Of a stretch of 64,000 nucleotides of DNA, positions 28,001 to 43,000 are shown one piece after another. The notes beneath the pieces are model-generated. The model made no database searches. It was not told the DNA's origin and saw only the letters and a list, made by a program, of their open reading frames with translations. This stretch comes from Mnemiopsis leidyi (taxonomy: Eukaryota; Ctenophora; Tentaculata; Lobata; Bolinopsidae): NCBI GenBank assembly GCA_000226015.1, contig JH154895.1, positions 74,952 through 138,951 of the forward strand. Reading direction: 5' to 3'. Position 1 is the first letter of the stretch; each line of letters opens with the position of its first letter. The position numbers and the translations under genes were made by a program.

Positions 28001-31000
28001 CTTCACCACATCCGGAGAATCATCAGGGTACTGAGCAGACTTGAGTTTACATTTGAACACATCTCCGGAAGATAAAACAGCTAACTTGACAGTCTTGATC
28101 GTCAGTGTCGATGCTTTGTTGCCAAAAGCAAAGCCCCCTTGATCAATTACATAGTTGTTTGTGTCGGATATCGATATTTCATTGTTATCGGGATCTATCC
28201 ATGTCACTGGAGTGTTTTGTGATAATCCAGCCATGATGCAAGTTAATGTCTGATCAGTCGCAGTGGTAACAACTTTGTCTTCAAAAACAACGGCTGAAAT
28301 CGTAATTCGTTATTTCGCATACGAGTTAAATCGACAATGTTTTCTCCAAGCAAAAATTATAGAACAACAGTAAAATCAACATCATTATGATAAAAATTCC
28401 TTACAGAAAACATTAAGAGCAACAGCAGTTTCTTTGTTAGTTTCAAGCCACTCATTTGCTGTGATAACACAAGTGTATATTGCGTCAGCTGTATTGACCC
28501 CAGCTTTTACAGTGAGTGTTGTAGTTTGAGAGTTTGAACCGTAATTTCCCGCTGATACAACATAAGAGTTGTCTTCAGTCAAAGTTGTTACATCAGTTCC
28601 AGATTTGGTCCAGATAACAGAATCTAGCTGCGTAGTAATCCCAGAAATCACACAAGAAATGGTCGTATCGGTAGAAATCTCCACTTCTTTGTTTGTGACT
28701 TGAACGCCTAAAAATGTTTGTTTTTAAATCTCTAATATAAACAATCTAAAAAGACTATGATACATAATTAATGAATTTATACACATAACGTCTTAATCTC
28801 AAGCTTCGCTATTACTCGCGTTTTTGCTATCATATGATCGTACTGCACCGAAAGTACGAAGGTTTTTCAGCAAACGATGTAAATATGAACAAAGTAATGA
28901 TGTGTAAACGTGTAGTATAAGCATACTTAATAAAAAGAAGTTAAGGTTCATCTCTTTTATAACTTCTGGTGAATTAGTGGGATAGAGAGATGATTTCAGC
29001 TTGCATTTGAAAACACTTTCAGATGTCAAAGTACTAAGTTTAGCTGATTTTATGGTGAGTGTTGCCGCTTTACTTCCAGAAACGTAGCTGCCTTGACTCA
29101 CAACATAGTTATCAGTGTCTGATTCCGATATATCTAGATTATCGGGGCCTATCCATGTTATTGGTGTATTTTCCGATAAACCAGAGACTAGGCAAGTGAT
29201 TGCCTGATCAGTAGCTGGCACAACTGTTTTATCCTCCAGTGCAACACCTGAAGAAATCGTTAGATACTTAAATAAGCAGGAATACATAGCAGGTAGTCTT
29301 GTAGCTGATGTTTAGTAAAGTTTCACATGTATCACAACAATAGAATTAGTTCTAATATAAGTTATTTTAGTATTTGGAGACAATTAACATGAACGGACCA
29401 AGAACATTAATTCAACTGCTAAACCTTAGTAACAATAACTGCAATTACAAAAATATTTATGCCTACCATAAACATTAAGGAAAACGTTGGTCTGCCTATC
29501 CGTTATCAGCCACTCATTGGACGTAATCACACAAGTGTATGTCGAGTCAGCTGTGTTGACAGCAGCTTTTACAGTCAGTACTGTAGTTTGAGAGTTGGAA
29601 CTATAAGTTCCTGCTGATACAACATAAGGTTTGTCTTCTGTTAAAGTTGTAACATCGGTTCCGTCTTTAGTCCACTTTACAGATTCAAGCTTTTGTGTTA
29701 TTCCAGAAACAGCACAAGAGATGATTGCGTCGGTGGAAGTCTCTACTTCTTTGCTTACAGCTTGTATATCTAAGAACGGAAATAACCACATTGTTATGCA
29801 CGTTTCAGTGATCAACAGCTCTTCAATAGGATCAATTTGAAGATAAACCAATAAAAGTATCGATAATAGATTTCATAGAAATATTGCCTATATGAAATTA
29901 AAATATGGTTATTCATTGCTCACCGAATTTCAGCAAGGTAAGAGTCATCTCGTTTACAACTTCGGGGGAAAATTCAGCATATGCAGCAGATTTCAATTGA
30001 CATTTATAAATTGAAGACGTTGATAGATTTTCAAACACAGTCTTTTTGATTGTTAATGTCGATGCTTTGCTAAAGAATATGAATGATCCTTGATCAACAA
30101 CATAATTTTCGGTATCTGATTCCAATATTATGTCACCATTAGGATCTATCCATGTCACAGGAGTGTTTTGAGATAAGCCGCTTATGATGCAGTCGAGCGT
30201 TTGATCTTGTTCAGTGGATACAGACTTATCGGCAAAATTCACAGCTGAAATATCAAATGGTGTAAATAGTAATCACTGGCTAACATTTTAATTGATAAAT
30301 CAAGTTATAAAGAAAACTATCGTAACATGATATTTTCCGAAACGTTGCTGCTCACCAAATACATTGAGTATAACGTTTGTCTGTCTTTCAGATATGAGCC
30401 ATTCGTTGGAGGTGACGACACAAACGAAAGTTGAGTCAGCTGTGTTGACAGCAGCTTTTACAGTAAGTGTTGTAGTTTGAGAGTTAGAACTGTAAGTTCC
30501 TGCTGATACAACATAAGAGTTGTCCTCTGTCAAAAGGGTAACATCAGTACCAGCCTTAGTCCAAACAACAGCATCTAGCTTTTGAGTTATGCCAGTGATA
30601 GTGCAAGATATAACAGCTTCAGTTCCTTGTTTGACCTCTTTGTTCGTTTGTTGGATTGCTGAATTTATAGAAATATCAGAAATGAAATTTACATATCAAT
30701 CAAGACAGCATGCGATACTAAAATAAACAATCTGACAACTGATTACCAATAAATCAAACACATCAAAATAACCAATATTTCGGCAAGTGACAAAAAAGCT
30801 GCTTTACCAAAATTCAGAAGTGTAAGCGTCATCTCCTTAATCACATCTGGAGAGTCAACAGGGTATAGAGCAGACTTCAGTTTACATTTGAACACATCCC
30901 CGGACGATAGATCATCTAACTTAGCTGTTTTGATTGTCAGTGTTGATGCTTTATTTCCAAATGCATATGACCCTTGATCGATGATGTAGTTGTTTGTGTC

Positions 31001-34000
31001 AGAGTCAGATATTTCAATGTTATCTGGTCCTATCCATGTTACTGGTGTGTTTTGTGATAACCCAAAGACAGTGCAAGTTATCAATTGATCAGTAGCGCTG
31101 GTGACAGCGGTGTCCTCAAGTTTTACCTCTGCATGAGAGATATGATTAACGTTTTAAAAAGCATTTGAATGATAACTCAATAACTGAAATTATACATTTC
31201 TATAAGTTAAAACTTAATAAAAGGAGGCAGGCCATGGTTACTCATTCCATTGACACCAGGGGATTTGAACCACTTACCAAAGACGTTCAGCACAACAGGA
31301 GTTTCCTTGTCTGTTTCAAACCACTCGTTAGATGTGATAACGCACGTGTAGGTTGAGTCAGCTGTATTGACAGCAGCTTTCACAGTAAGTGTTGTTGTTT
31401 GAGAGTTAGAACCGTAAGTTCCTGCTGATACAACATAAGAGTTGTCCTCAGTCAAAGTTGTAACATCGGTCCCACCCTTTTTCCACACAACAGAGTTGAG
31501 CTTTTGAGTGAGTCCGGTGATTACACAAGAGATTTCAGCATCAGTACCAGATTCAACCTCTTTATTTATTGGAGCAACATCTGAAAGAATCGAGTGAATA
31601 AGCTCCGATGCTCACACCGCAAGCAATGGTTGAGAGGAATCAGGTCACTAATTATCAACTATAAATTTTCAATGGGCTTCAATGGATTGAAAAACAAATA
31701 TATATATAACAATGAGATGCACTTCCATACCCAATGACAGTACTGTGACGGTAGCTTCTTTGACAACGTCAGGAGATTGAACAGGGTACAGAGCAGATTT
31801 CAGTTTACATTTGAACACATCACCGGAGGACAAGGTTGAGAGTATCGGTGTTTTTATTGTCAGGGACGACGACTTACTACCAAGGACATAGTCTCCTTGG
31901 TCTATTTCATAATTGTCAGTATCAGATGCAGAAATCAAATTATTTTTCGGATCTATCCAAGTAACTGCAGTTTCCGCAGACAATCCGGTAATACTGCAAG
32001 TCAAAGTTTGTGATGTGGCAGTCGAGATGGATTGGTCGTCGAGCGTAATCTCTGAAAATTTATTATGCTTTAATAGTAGAGAATGGATAGGCAATTGATT
32101 TTATTTGAAAATGTGCACGTCTCCGCAAAACAATGAATTAAAACTGATACTGAAAAATTCTATGATCTTCGAAATCAATTAGGAATTCTCACCGAAAACA
32201 TTCAAAATGACACTGGTTTCCTGATTAGTGACGAGCCACTCGTTAGATGTGATAACACAAGTGTATGTCGAGTCAGCTGTATTGACAGCAGCTTTTACAG
32301 TCAGTACTGTAGTTTGAGAGTTGGAACCGTAAGTTCCTACGGATACAACATACGAGTTGTCTTCAGTCAATTTTGTAACATCGGTTCCATCTTTAGTCCA
32401 AACAACAGCGTCAAGTTCTTTTGTAACTCCAGTAACTGAGCAAGTCAAAGTAGCATCTGTCCCTGATTCAACTTCTTTACTAGTTGGCTGAATATCTGCA
32501 GGGAAAAATAAGATAAGGAATAACAATTTTTCTTCAGTTTCGATGGTAATACAAAAGTTTGCAATCTTATATTCTTGTAAATAATGGTGATTCACTTAAA
32601 AAAAGTTGTATTACCAAACGTCAACAGGGTGAGGGTCATCGCCTTCACCACCTCAGGAGAGTATGTTGGGTATAATGTAGACTTCACTTGACATTTATAT
32701 GCAGCACCAGATGTAAGGGAGCTTATCATAGCTGTCTTGATCGTCAAAGTTGGTGCTTTGCTTCCAAAGACAAAGCTGCCCTGGTCAATGACATAGTTCT
32801 CAGTGTCTGTATCAGATATCTCAACATTATCAGGTCCTATCCAGGTGACAAGAGCGTCCTGGGACAAGCCGGAAATGGAACATACGATGATTTGATCAGT
32901 TGCAGTAGTTGTGGTTCGGTCCGGAAGCGACATCGCTGAAAATGAATAATTAGGGGAGCGCTTACAGAAAATAACTGATAACATTTAAAAATTGATCACA
33001 GGAATCAGGTATCCTATATATTCAACAATTCCTTTTAAAAACCAAATCTAATGTCGTCAAGAAAGTGCAACTGGTAAATGGAATAACATTCAACTTACAA
33101 AACACATTCAAAACTACAGTGGTTTCTTTGTTGGTTGCCTGGTGCTCATTGGAATCAATAACACATGTAAAGCTGGAGTCAGCTGTATTGACAGCAGCTT
33201 TTACAGTAAGTGTTGTAGTTTGAGAGTTAGAACTGTAAGTTCCTGCTGATACAACATAAGAGTTGTCTTCCGTCAAAGTAGTAACATCAGTTCCACCTTT
33301 CTTCCACACAACTGCATCTAGTTTCTGTGTAATACCAGTTACAATACAAGAAATGGTTGTTTCGGTTCCTGTTTCCACTTCTTTATTTGTAGGCTGGACA
33401 TCTGAGAACATTGTGGATGAGACAGTGGGTAAACGGGCAATTAAATTTCAAAATATATTTTCTGAAAAGACAATAAATGTTAAATTAACTTAATATTTCT
33501 AAACATAAAATCCTATCGTTCAAAACTTACTTAGGCCCAAGAAAGTAAGTGTCATCTCCTTGACAACGTCTGGAGAATAGGTGGGGTACAGAGCCGATTT
33601 AACTTTACATTTGTAAACAGATCCAGTAGCAATCGTTGCTAGCTTTGTCTGCTTGATGGTTAAAGTAGAGACCTTCGATCCAAAACCGTAACTTCCTTGA
33701 TCAATTACGTAATTGTTGGTGTCAGAGTCAGATATTTCGTTGTTATCTGGGTCTATCCATGTAACTGGAGTGTTTTGGGATAGTCCGCTAAATTTACATT
33801 CGATAAATTGGTCGGTCGCAGTTGCAATCGATTTATCGTCCAAAACGACACCTGAAGGATTGAAGATTACAGTTTAAAATGCAACAAAAATATCGAGATA
33901 ATTAATTTCAAGATGAGATATTTATACGGAATTAAGCAAGGCATGAGACTTACCAAACACATTCAATGATACAAGCGTTTCTTTATTGGTCTCCTGATAT

Positions 34001-37000
34001 TCGTTAGATGTTATAACACAAGTATATGTTGAGTCAGCTGTATTGACAGCAGCTTTTACAGTGAGTGTTGTAGTTTGAGAGTTTGAACCGTAATTTCCCG
34101 CTGACACAACATAAGAGTTGTCTTCTGTTAAAGTTGTAACATCAGTTCCAGATTTTGTCCAAACTACAGCATCTAGTTTCTGAGTTATACCAGTGACTAT
34201 GCAAGAGATTGTTTCATCCGTTTGTGACTCAACTTCCTTGCTAGTTGGTTCAATAGCTGAAAATTGGATAACAATTAAGATCGGTATCCGTACGGAATTA
34301 CGCAATAAAACTGATAGCAAAGTTATATGTAGTCCAGAAGTTGACTGCTACTAGAAAAAAAACACACGCGACAAATAAACTTCGAAAGCATACCAAGTGT
34401 AAGTAAGGTAAGAGTCATCTCTTTCACAACATCAGGTGAGGCTGAAGAATACAGGGCGGATTTCAGTTTACATTTGTACGTAGAGGTTGTCGACAAAGTC
34501 GATATCTTGAACTGTTTAATCGTCAATGTTGATGTTTTACTCCCTGAGGTAAAGCTTCCTTGACCGATGACATAGCTATCCGAGTCAGATATCTCGTTGT
34601 TATCAGGCCCAATCCAAGTGACGGGTGTGTCTTGCGATAGACCAGATATCAAGCAACGCAACGTGTAGTCAGTGGAGGGAGTAGGAACCGCAACATCCTC
34701 AAACAAAACATCTGAAAATGTTTGGTTAGAATCACCTCATAGTAAGAAATTGCGTGATCAAATCTGTGAGAAAAAATCAAAATAACCAGAGGAGCATATT
34801 ATGTTACTAAAAGAGTAAAAGGGGCCTAAGTCGTTATTTCTTAAACTTACCAAAAACGTTGAGGACAACATTTGTTTCTCTTTTGGATACAAGCCATTCG
34901 TTAGATGTGATAACACAAGTGTATGTCGAGTCAGCTGTATTGACAGAAGCTTTTACAGTCAGTATTGTCGTTTGAGAGTTAGAACTATAAGTTCCTGCTG
35001 ATACAACATACGAGTTATCCTCTGTCAAAGTTGTAACATCAGTTCCATCTTTAGTCCAAACAACAGCATCAATTTGTTGAGTAATGCCGGTAACAATACA
35101 CGATATCACAGTTTCTGATCCGGTTTCAACTTCCTTATTCAATGGCTGAACATCTGAAAATGACATCATGAAATGACGATTAAAACCAGAAAAATAGAGT
35201 ATAAAAGATATAAAAAAGATAGATAAAACAGATTATAGATAAATTTTCATAGATCCTAGCGAAATGTGTGTGTAACTTTTTTAGGACGTCATTCTTTAAT
35301 ACATACCAAGACTCAGTAGGGTCAGAACCATATCATCTGTAACTGCTGGAGAGTATGTGGGATATCGAGCAGATTTCACTCTACATTTAAATACATTTCC
35401 ACTCGTAAGGCTAGAAAACTTGAGAGTTTTAATGGTCAGCGTTGATGATTTGCTACCAAGAACATAGCTCCCTTGGTCAATAACGTAGTTGGTTGTGTCA
35501 GATGGCAATATTTCATTATCATCAGGCCCAATCCAAGTCACAGGAGTTTCTTGTGATAACCCGGTAATACCGCACGTAATGGCTTGATCAGTAGCAGTTG
35601 TAACAGATCTGTCATCGAATGTGATCACTGTAAAGGAACCAATTAAATTACTCATATACTGAGCAAAAAAACTCAATTCCGTATTTTCCTTCAATTAAAA
35701 AAATAATAAATTCATATTGTAATTTGTGCATACAATTTTAAGACAGATTATTAAACTCACTGAAAACATTTAGAGCTACACTTGTCTGTTGGTTGGTTAC
35801 AAGCCACTCGTTTGCCGTGATAACACAAGTGTATGTTGAGTCAGCTGTATTGACAGCAGCTTTCACAGAAAGTGTTGTAGTTTGAGAGTTGGAACTATAA
35901 GTTCCTACTGATACAACATACGAGTTGTCTTTTGTCAAAGTTGTAACATCCGTTCCATCTCTAGTCCACTTGACAGCGTCGAGTTTTTTAGTAATTCCAG
36001 TGACAATACAGGAAATAGTTTCATCAGATTCTGCTCTAATCTCCTTGTCAGTTTGTTGGACCTCTGAAATAAAACCAGTCAAAATTTATGGAGGAATTCG
36101 CCAGCATAACAAAAATAACTCATTATTGTATTTATCATGATAAAATGTGACATGAAGCATCGTTCAAATCAAATTACCAAGTTTCAGCAGTGTCAGGGTC
36201 ATCTCCTTCACCACATCCGGAGAATCATCAGGATACTGAGCAGACTTGAGTTTACATTTGAACACATCTCCGGACGATAGAGCAGCCAACTTGGCTGTCT
36301 TGATCGTCAGTGTTGATGCTTTGCTGCCAAAAGCAAAGCTCCCTTGATCAATTACATAGTTGTTTGTGTCGGATATCGATATTTCATTGTTATCGGGATC
36401 AATCCATGTTACTGGAGTGTTTTGTTGTAGTCCACTGATCGTGCAAAGCAAAGTCTGATCGGTTGCTGTGATGACAGATCTGTCTTCGAATGTTACCACT
36501 GAAAAGTTTGATTAAAATTTCTAGAAAAGTCAGTTAATAGGATATCAAAAATCCATCCAAAAACAAATTCACCAAAACATCTGTGTTAGGAAACAAAATT
36601 ACCAAACACGTTGAGCACAACTGGTGTCTCCTTATCAGTTTCAAGCCACTCATTCGATGTGATAACACAAGTGTATGTAGAATCAGCAGTATTGACCCCA
36701 GCTTTTACAGTAAGAGTTGTAGTTTGAGAGTTAGAACTGTAAGTTCCAGTAGATACAACATATGAATTGTCTTCTGTCAAAGTTGTAACATCAGTTCCAG
36801 CTTTAGTCCACTTAACAGCGTCTAGTTGTTTAGTAATTCCAGTGACAATACAAGAGATTGTTTCATCAGTCCCTGATTCTACTTCTTTGTTCTTAGCTTC
36901 GATATCTGCAAAATTAATGGATTACTATGAGAATTTTGTATGAAGGTATGAAAACGCATGATGAAATATCTAGAGACACGACAGCCTGTTAAATTCCGAA

Positions 37001-40000
37001 TTATTAATGTGTCCTAATTCTACGTAGCGACATTTACTGTAAAACAGATTTCACAACGTTGCAGTGAGGTTGTAAACTTACTCAAACTAAGGAGTGTAAC
37101 GATCATATCTTCAGTTACATCGGGAGAGTAAGTGGGATACAGGGAAGATTTTAGTGAGCATTTGAAAATGTCTCCAGAAGTAAGACGACTGAATTGACCA
37201 GCTTTAACAGTCAGCGTTGACTGTTTGTTTCCCAAGTTGAGGGTGCCTTGATCAATGACATAGTTGTTAGTATCAGAGATTGATATTGCGTTGTTATCAG
37301 TATCTATCCACGTGACAGTGGTATCTTGTGACAGTCCGGATATCGAACAGGTGAAGGTCTGATCTGTAGCGGTTGTTACAGTCCTATCCAAAAGTGTAAC
37401 TCCTGAGAATGGTTAGAATGATATTTTTAGTCCGGTTTGTAGAATCAAAGAGAGCAGTATCGTCGTAAAATTCATGAACGGACGGGAAAGTATTGAAATA
37501 AGAAACATAAAATATTGTTTTTTCAAAGTAAAGAGTCGTTAAATTTATTAATTTTGCAATCTCCAGAGGATCTATTGTGTTGTGTTTAACTAACCGAAGA
37601 CGTTCAAAGAAACACTTGTCTCTCTATCAGAGATAAGCCACTCGTTAGATGTGATAACACAAGTGTATGTTGAGTCAGCTGTATTGACAGCAGCTTTTAC
37701 AGTAAGTGTTGTAGTTTGAGAGTTGGAACTATAAGTTCCTGCTGATACAACATAAGAGTTGTCTTCTGTTAAAGTAGTAACATCAGTTCCAGCTTTAGTC
37801 CACTTGACAGAGTCCAACAGTCGGGTTATTCCCGTAACAATACAGGAAATTTCCACATCAGTACCAGACTTAACTTCTTTGTCTGTCGGCTGAATATCTG
37901 AAAAGAAGAATCGGATTTTATCATAAGCCGAGATTTTTCTCTACATCGCATTCATTTTTGATTGAATTTGATAGTTAGACAATGAATCATTAGCCAATCA
38001 ATATTCAACCTACCTAATGAAAGCAGAGTCAGAGTCATTTCCTTTAGAACATCAGGAGAGTACACTGGATACAACGAAGATTTCAGTTTACACTTGAACA
38101 CATCACCGGAATTCAGGGTTTTGATCTTGGTCGATTTTATTGAAAGAGAAGAGGATTTAGTTCCGGTTAAAGGAACGTAGACACCCTGGTCGATAATATA
38201 ACTGCTGGTGTCAGACTCTGAAATTTCGACATTGTCCGGTCCAATCCAAGTAACGAGTGTCTCTTGAGATAAACCAGATACCCCACAGACAATAGTTTGT
38301 ATGGAGTTCGTGGTGACAGATTTATCGTCAAATGTAACAACTGAAATTAAACAAAACATATCAATATATGTTTAAGGAAACAAACATGGTATCAACATCT
38401 TATCGTATTGCAACAATGAACGTTAAGCAATTATAAAACAATATGACCATGCCAAACATCCCCGGTGAAACTAACTATTGTATCACCAATTTCTAGTTTC
38501 TACCCAAAGCTGAACTAGAATAATCTGGGTACTTACAAAATACGTTGAGAATAACATTTGTTTCTCTTTTGGAAACAAGCCATTCATTCGATGTGATAAC
38601 ACAAGTGTATATTGAGTCAGCAGTATTGACAGCAGCTTTAACAGTGAGTGTTGTAGTCTGAGAGTTAGAACTATAAGTTCCTGCTGATACAACATAAGAG
38701 TTGGCTTCTGTCAAAGTTGTAACATCGGTTCCATCCTTAGTCCACACAACATCATCAAGTTGCTTAGTTATTCCACTGACGATACAGGAAACAGTGGCGT
38801 CGGTTCCAATTTCAAGCTCTTTGTTGGTGGATTCAATCGCTGAAAACGCGTAGATTAAACGAAAAAAACTTTTGTATCAAATTGATTCAATGCTCCAGCG
38901 CAGTGTATAGTTTCTTTTGTGAACGAACTGCAATCTGAATAAATATTAATAAATAAAACTCATGCAGCAATGATTTTAAATAAGGATCTCACCAAGGGAA
39001 AGAATAGTGAGTGTCATTTCCTTCACCACATCCGGAGAATCATCTGGATACTGAGCAGACTTGAGTTTACATTTGAACACATCTCCGGACGATAAAACAG
39101 CTAACTTGGCTGTCTTGATCGTCAGTGTAGATGCTTTGCTGCCAAAAGCAAAGCTCCCTTGATCAATTACATAGTTGTTTGTGTCAGATATCGATATTTC
39201 ATTGTTATCAGGATCTATCCATGTTACTGGAGTGTTTTGTTGTAGTCCACTGATAAGGCAAACTAATTCCTTATCAGTTGCTGTTGTAACAGACTTGTCA
39301 GCCAGCGCAACCGCTGAAAGATTTTAACTTAAAACCGTTGTAATAATATACATCATACATAATAGAAACCTCAATTTTACAGAGCAGCAGAATTATATGT
39401 TAAATTATAATTATATGTTAAATGAGTCATAAAATATGGTAGACAGATCGGGATATAATTCGGTGATCCAACTACAATCCCTTACTGAAGACGTTCAGAA
39501 CCACAGTAGTTTCTTTATCCGTTTGCAACCATTCGTTAGAGTCAATAGCGCAAGTATATGTTGAGTCAGCTGTATTGACAGCAGCTTTAACAGTAAGTGT
39601 AGTAGTTTGAGAGTTAGAACTATAAGTTCCTGCTGATACAACATACGAGTTGTCTTCTGTCAAAGTAGTAACGTCAATTCCACCCTTTTTCCACACGACA
39701 GAACCAAGTTGCTCTGTAATTCCAGTGACAACACACGAGAGCGTTGCAGCAGCATTGCTTTCCACTTCTATGTTTAAAGGCTGTACATCTGAAGGAAAAG
39801 ATTCGGTTAACAACCAAAGTACAATTAGCTCAACCAAACATGAGATAAATCTTCAATGCTGATTTCAGGATTTCTTCTAAGCTTTTTTCTGAACGTCACC
39901 CGCCCATGAAATAGCAAATAACTTTTCTATGATACAGCAATACAGCATAATAATACAATACAGCAAAATAATAGACTAATCAATGCAATCCTCTAAGCAA

Positions 40001-43000
40001 GATACCTAGTGTCAAGAGTGTGAGTTTCATGGACTTCTCGACCACGGGAGATGTGTCAGCGAACAGGGAAGACTTGAGTTTACATTTGAAAACATCGCCA
40101 GATGTTATGGCTCCAAGTTTCGCTGTTTTAATTGTCAAGGTTGAATCCTTGCTTCCTAAACTGTATGTTCCCTGATTAACAACATAGTTGTTAGTGTCAG
40201 AGGTTAAAATTTCATTGTTGTCGGGTCCTATCCACGTTACAGGGGTGTCTTGTGAAAGTCCAGAGATAGAGCAGGTAATCGTTTGGGCTTTTGCTGTAGA
40301 AACAGACCTGTCCTCCAGCGTTATACCTTGAAATTAATTGAATGTCAATTTGATTACACTCTAAAAGTTTGATGGATGGACAATACAATTATATTGAATT
40401 TCATTCATCGTATGGTATAAGCAACTCTCATACCGAAAACATTCAGCACTACAGAAGTCTCTTTATCAGTTTCCAACCACTCATTGGACGTAATCACACA
40501 AGTGTATGTTGAGTCAGCAGTGTTGACCCCAGCTTTTAGAGTAAGTGTTGTAGTCTGAGAGTTAGAACTGTAAGTTCCTGCTGATACAACATATGAGTTG
40601 TCTTCTGTTAAAGTTGTAACATCCGTTCCAGCTTTAGTCCACTTGACAGAGTTGAGCTTTTGTGTGATTCCAGTGATCACACATGATACAGTTGCATCTG
40701 TTCCTCTTTCGACTTCTTTATTTATGGATTGGACAACTACGGAAAGATGAAAATTATAATAAAATTAACACTTTCCCTGCAGATATATTAATCAAGAAGT
40801 TTTAGAAATAATTATTGAAGATATTCATCAATGATAAATGCGAAGCAATGTACTGTAATAAAAGTCTTACCCAAATTAAGTAAAGTCAGTTTCATTTCAT
40901 TAATGACATCTGGAGAGTCGGAAGGATAAATGGCAGACTTGAGTTTGCATTTATATACTGGTGTGCCACTCAGAGTCGCTAACTTAGCCGTTTTGATGGT
41001 TAAAACTGACGACTTGCTTCCAGCAGCATAATTTCCTTGAACTATCACATAGTTGCTGGTATCAGTTTCTGATATGACATTATTATCAGGATCTATCCAT
41101 GTAACGACAGTTTCTTGAGATAATCCAGTGATACCGCATGTAATGGCTTGATCGGTAGCAGTAGTGACAGATCTGTCCTCAAACGTGACCGCTGAAAATA
41201 TTTTAGTTAAATAGACTTGCTGATATGATTGATGTTGCCCAAAGACTGTCCAAACTGCTGACTTATCTTATATCTGAAGAACACTGCCTAAAATTGTGTT
41301 ATGTATATGACCTTAAGAGCGACTTTTTTACTATTGATGGAGGGCGTTCAATATCAAAGCATCAATGCAAAATGAAAATGTTTGCAAATCATTCAATTAT
41401 AGTTCTGCTATAATATGAGTAATATTGTTCCAATTCCAATCTAAACTTGCATTTATTCTAACTATCAATTAAAACTACCAATAGGAGTTGAAATGCCTTA
41501 CCAAAAACGTTTAACACAACAGCAGTTTCTTTGTTTGTCGTAAGCCACTCGTTAGACGTGATGACACAAGTGTATGTTGAGTCAGCTGTATTGACAGCAG
41601 CTTTTACAGTTAGTGTTGTAGTTTGAGAGTTAGAACTATAAGTTCCGGCGGATACAACATACGAGTTGTCTTCTGTCAAAGTTGTAACATCAGTACCAGC
41701 CTTAGTCCACTTTACAGTGTCTACTTGTTTAGTAATTCCAGTGACAATGCAAGATACTGTTGCATCAGTTGAAATTTCGATTTCCTTGTTGATCGGTTGA
41801 ACGCCTGTAAAACGGAATTGAGATTAGGTAGAAATAAACTGGTCCCAAAACTACCCCAACTTGTGGTGAACAGAATAATATATGAAATATATGAAATGCA
41901 TTGACAAAACCAGCTCTGATTCCAGTAAAAGGTTGAAAGCAAACCAAGAGACAGCAGAGTCAGAGTCATCTCCTTCACCACATCCGGAGAATCATCTGGA
42001 TACTGAGCAGACTTGAGTTTACATTTGAACACATCTCCGGAAGATAAAACAGCTAACTTGGCTGTTTTGATCGTCAGTGTTGATGCTTTGCTGCCAAAAA
42101 CATAGTTTCCTTGATCAATTACATAGTTGTTTGTGTCAGATATCGATATTTCATTGTTATCAGGACCTATCCAAATAACTGGACTACTTTGTCTTAGTCC
42201 ACTGATCGTACACACCAAAGTCTGATCGGTAGCAGTAACTACAGATCTGTCTTCGAACTTAACCGCTGAAATTTTGAATAATGTGTAATGCAAATATATC
42301 TAATCCTATCATGGCCCTCTCTCGCATAAATTAAGCTTAAAAACAATATGAAATATCAAACATTTCAAAGAAAGGCCTTAGAGACAATATCATACCAAAC
42401 ACGTTGAGCACAACAGGCGTTTCCTTATTAGTTTCCAACCACTCGTTAGATGTGATAACACAAGTGTATGTTGAGTCAGCTGTATTGACAGCAGCTTTTA
42501 CAGTCAGTGTTGTAGTTTGGGAATTGGAACTATAAGTTCCTGCTGATACAACATACGAGTTGTCTTCTGTTAAAGTTGTAACATCGGTTCCGGATTTGGT
42601 CCACTTGACAGCGTCTAGTTGTTTAGTAATTCCATTGACAACGCAAGACACAGTTGCATCAGTTCCGGATTCAACCTCTTTGTTCGTTGGTTGAACATCT
42701 GGGAAAGTAAGCTGATTATCGGGAAGCTAATCTCAAGTAGGGGATAACCGAAAACTGTTATAAACGGGAATGAAACCTCTCCTTAACAATACGATATTAA
42801 GACGATTTTGATAGGATCCAAGTCCAGATGCTGGCCTAACGGGGCTTACCCAATTTCAGTAAAGTTAGTTTCATCTGTTTTATCACATCAGGAGAATGTA
42901 CTGTGAACAGGGATGATTTTAATTTGCATTTGAACACATCGCCTGAAGTCAGAACGGCTAATTTTGCCGTCTTGATCGTGAGAGTAGACGATTTTGAACC

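Noticed and set aside
31250-31280. tRNA-like T-arm string (GGTTCAAATCCCC on the minus strand)
   Set aside because: It is the start of an intron right after exon A17's donor; no acceptor stem, D-arm or anticodon arm fits around it.
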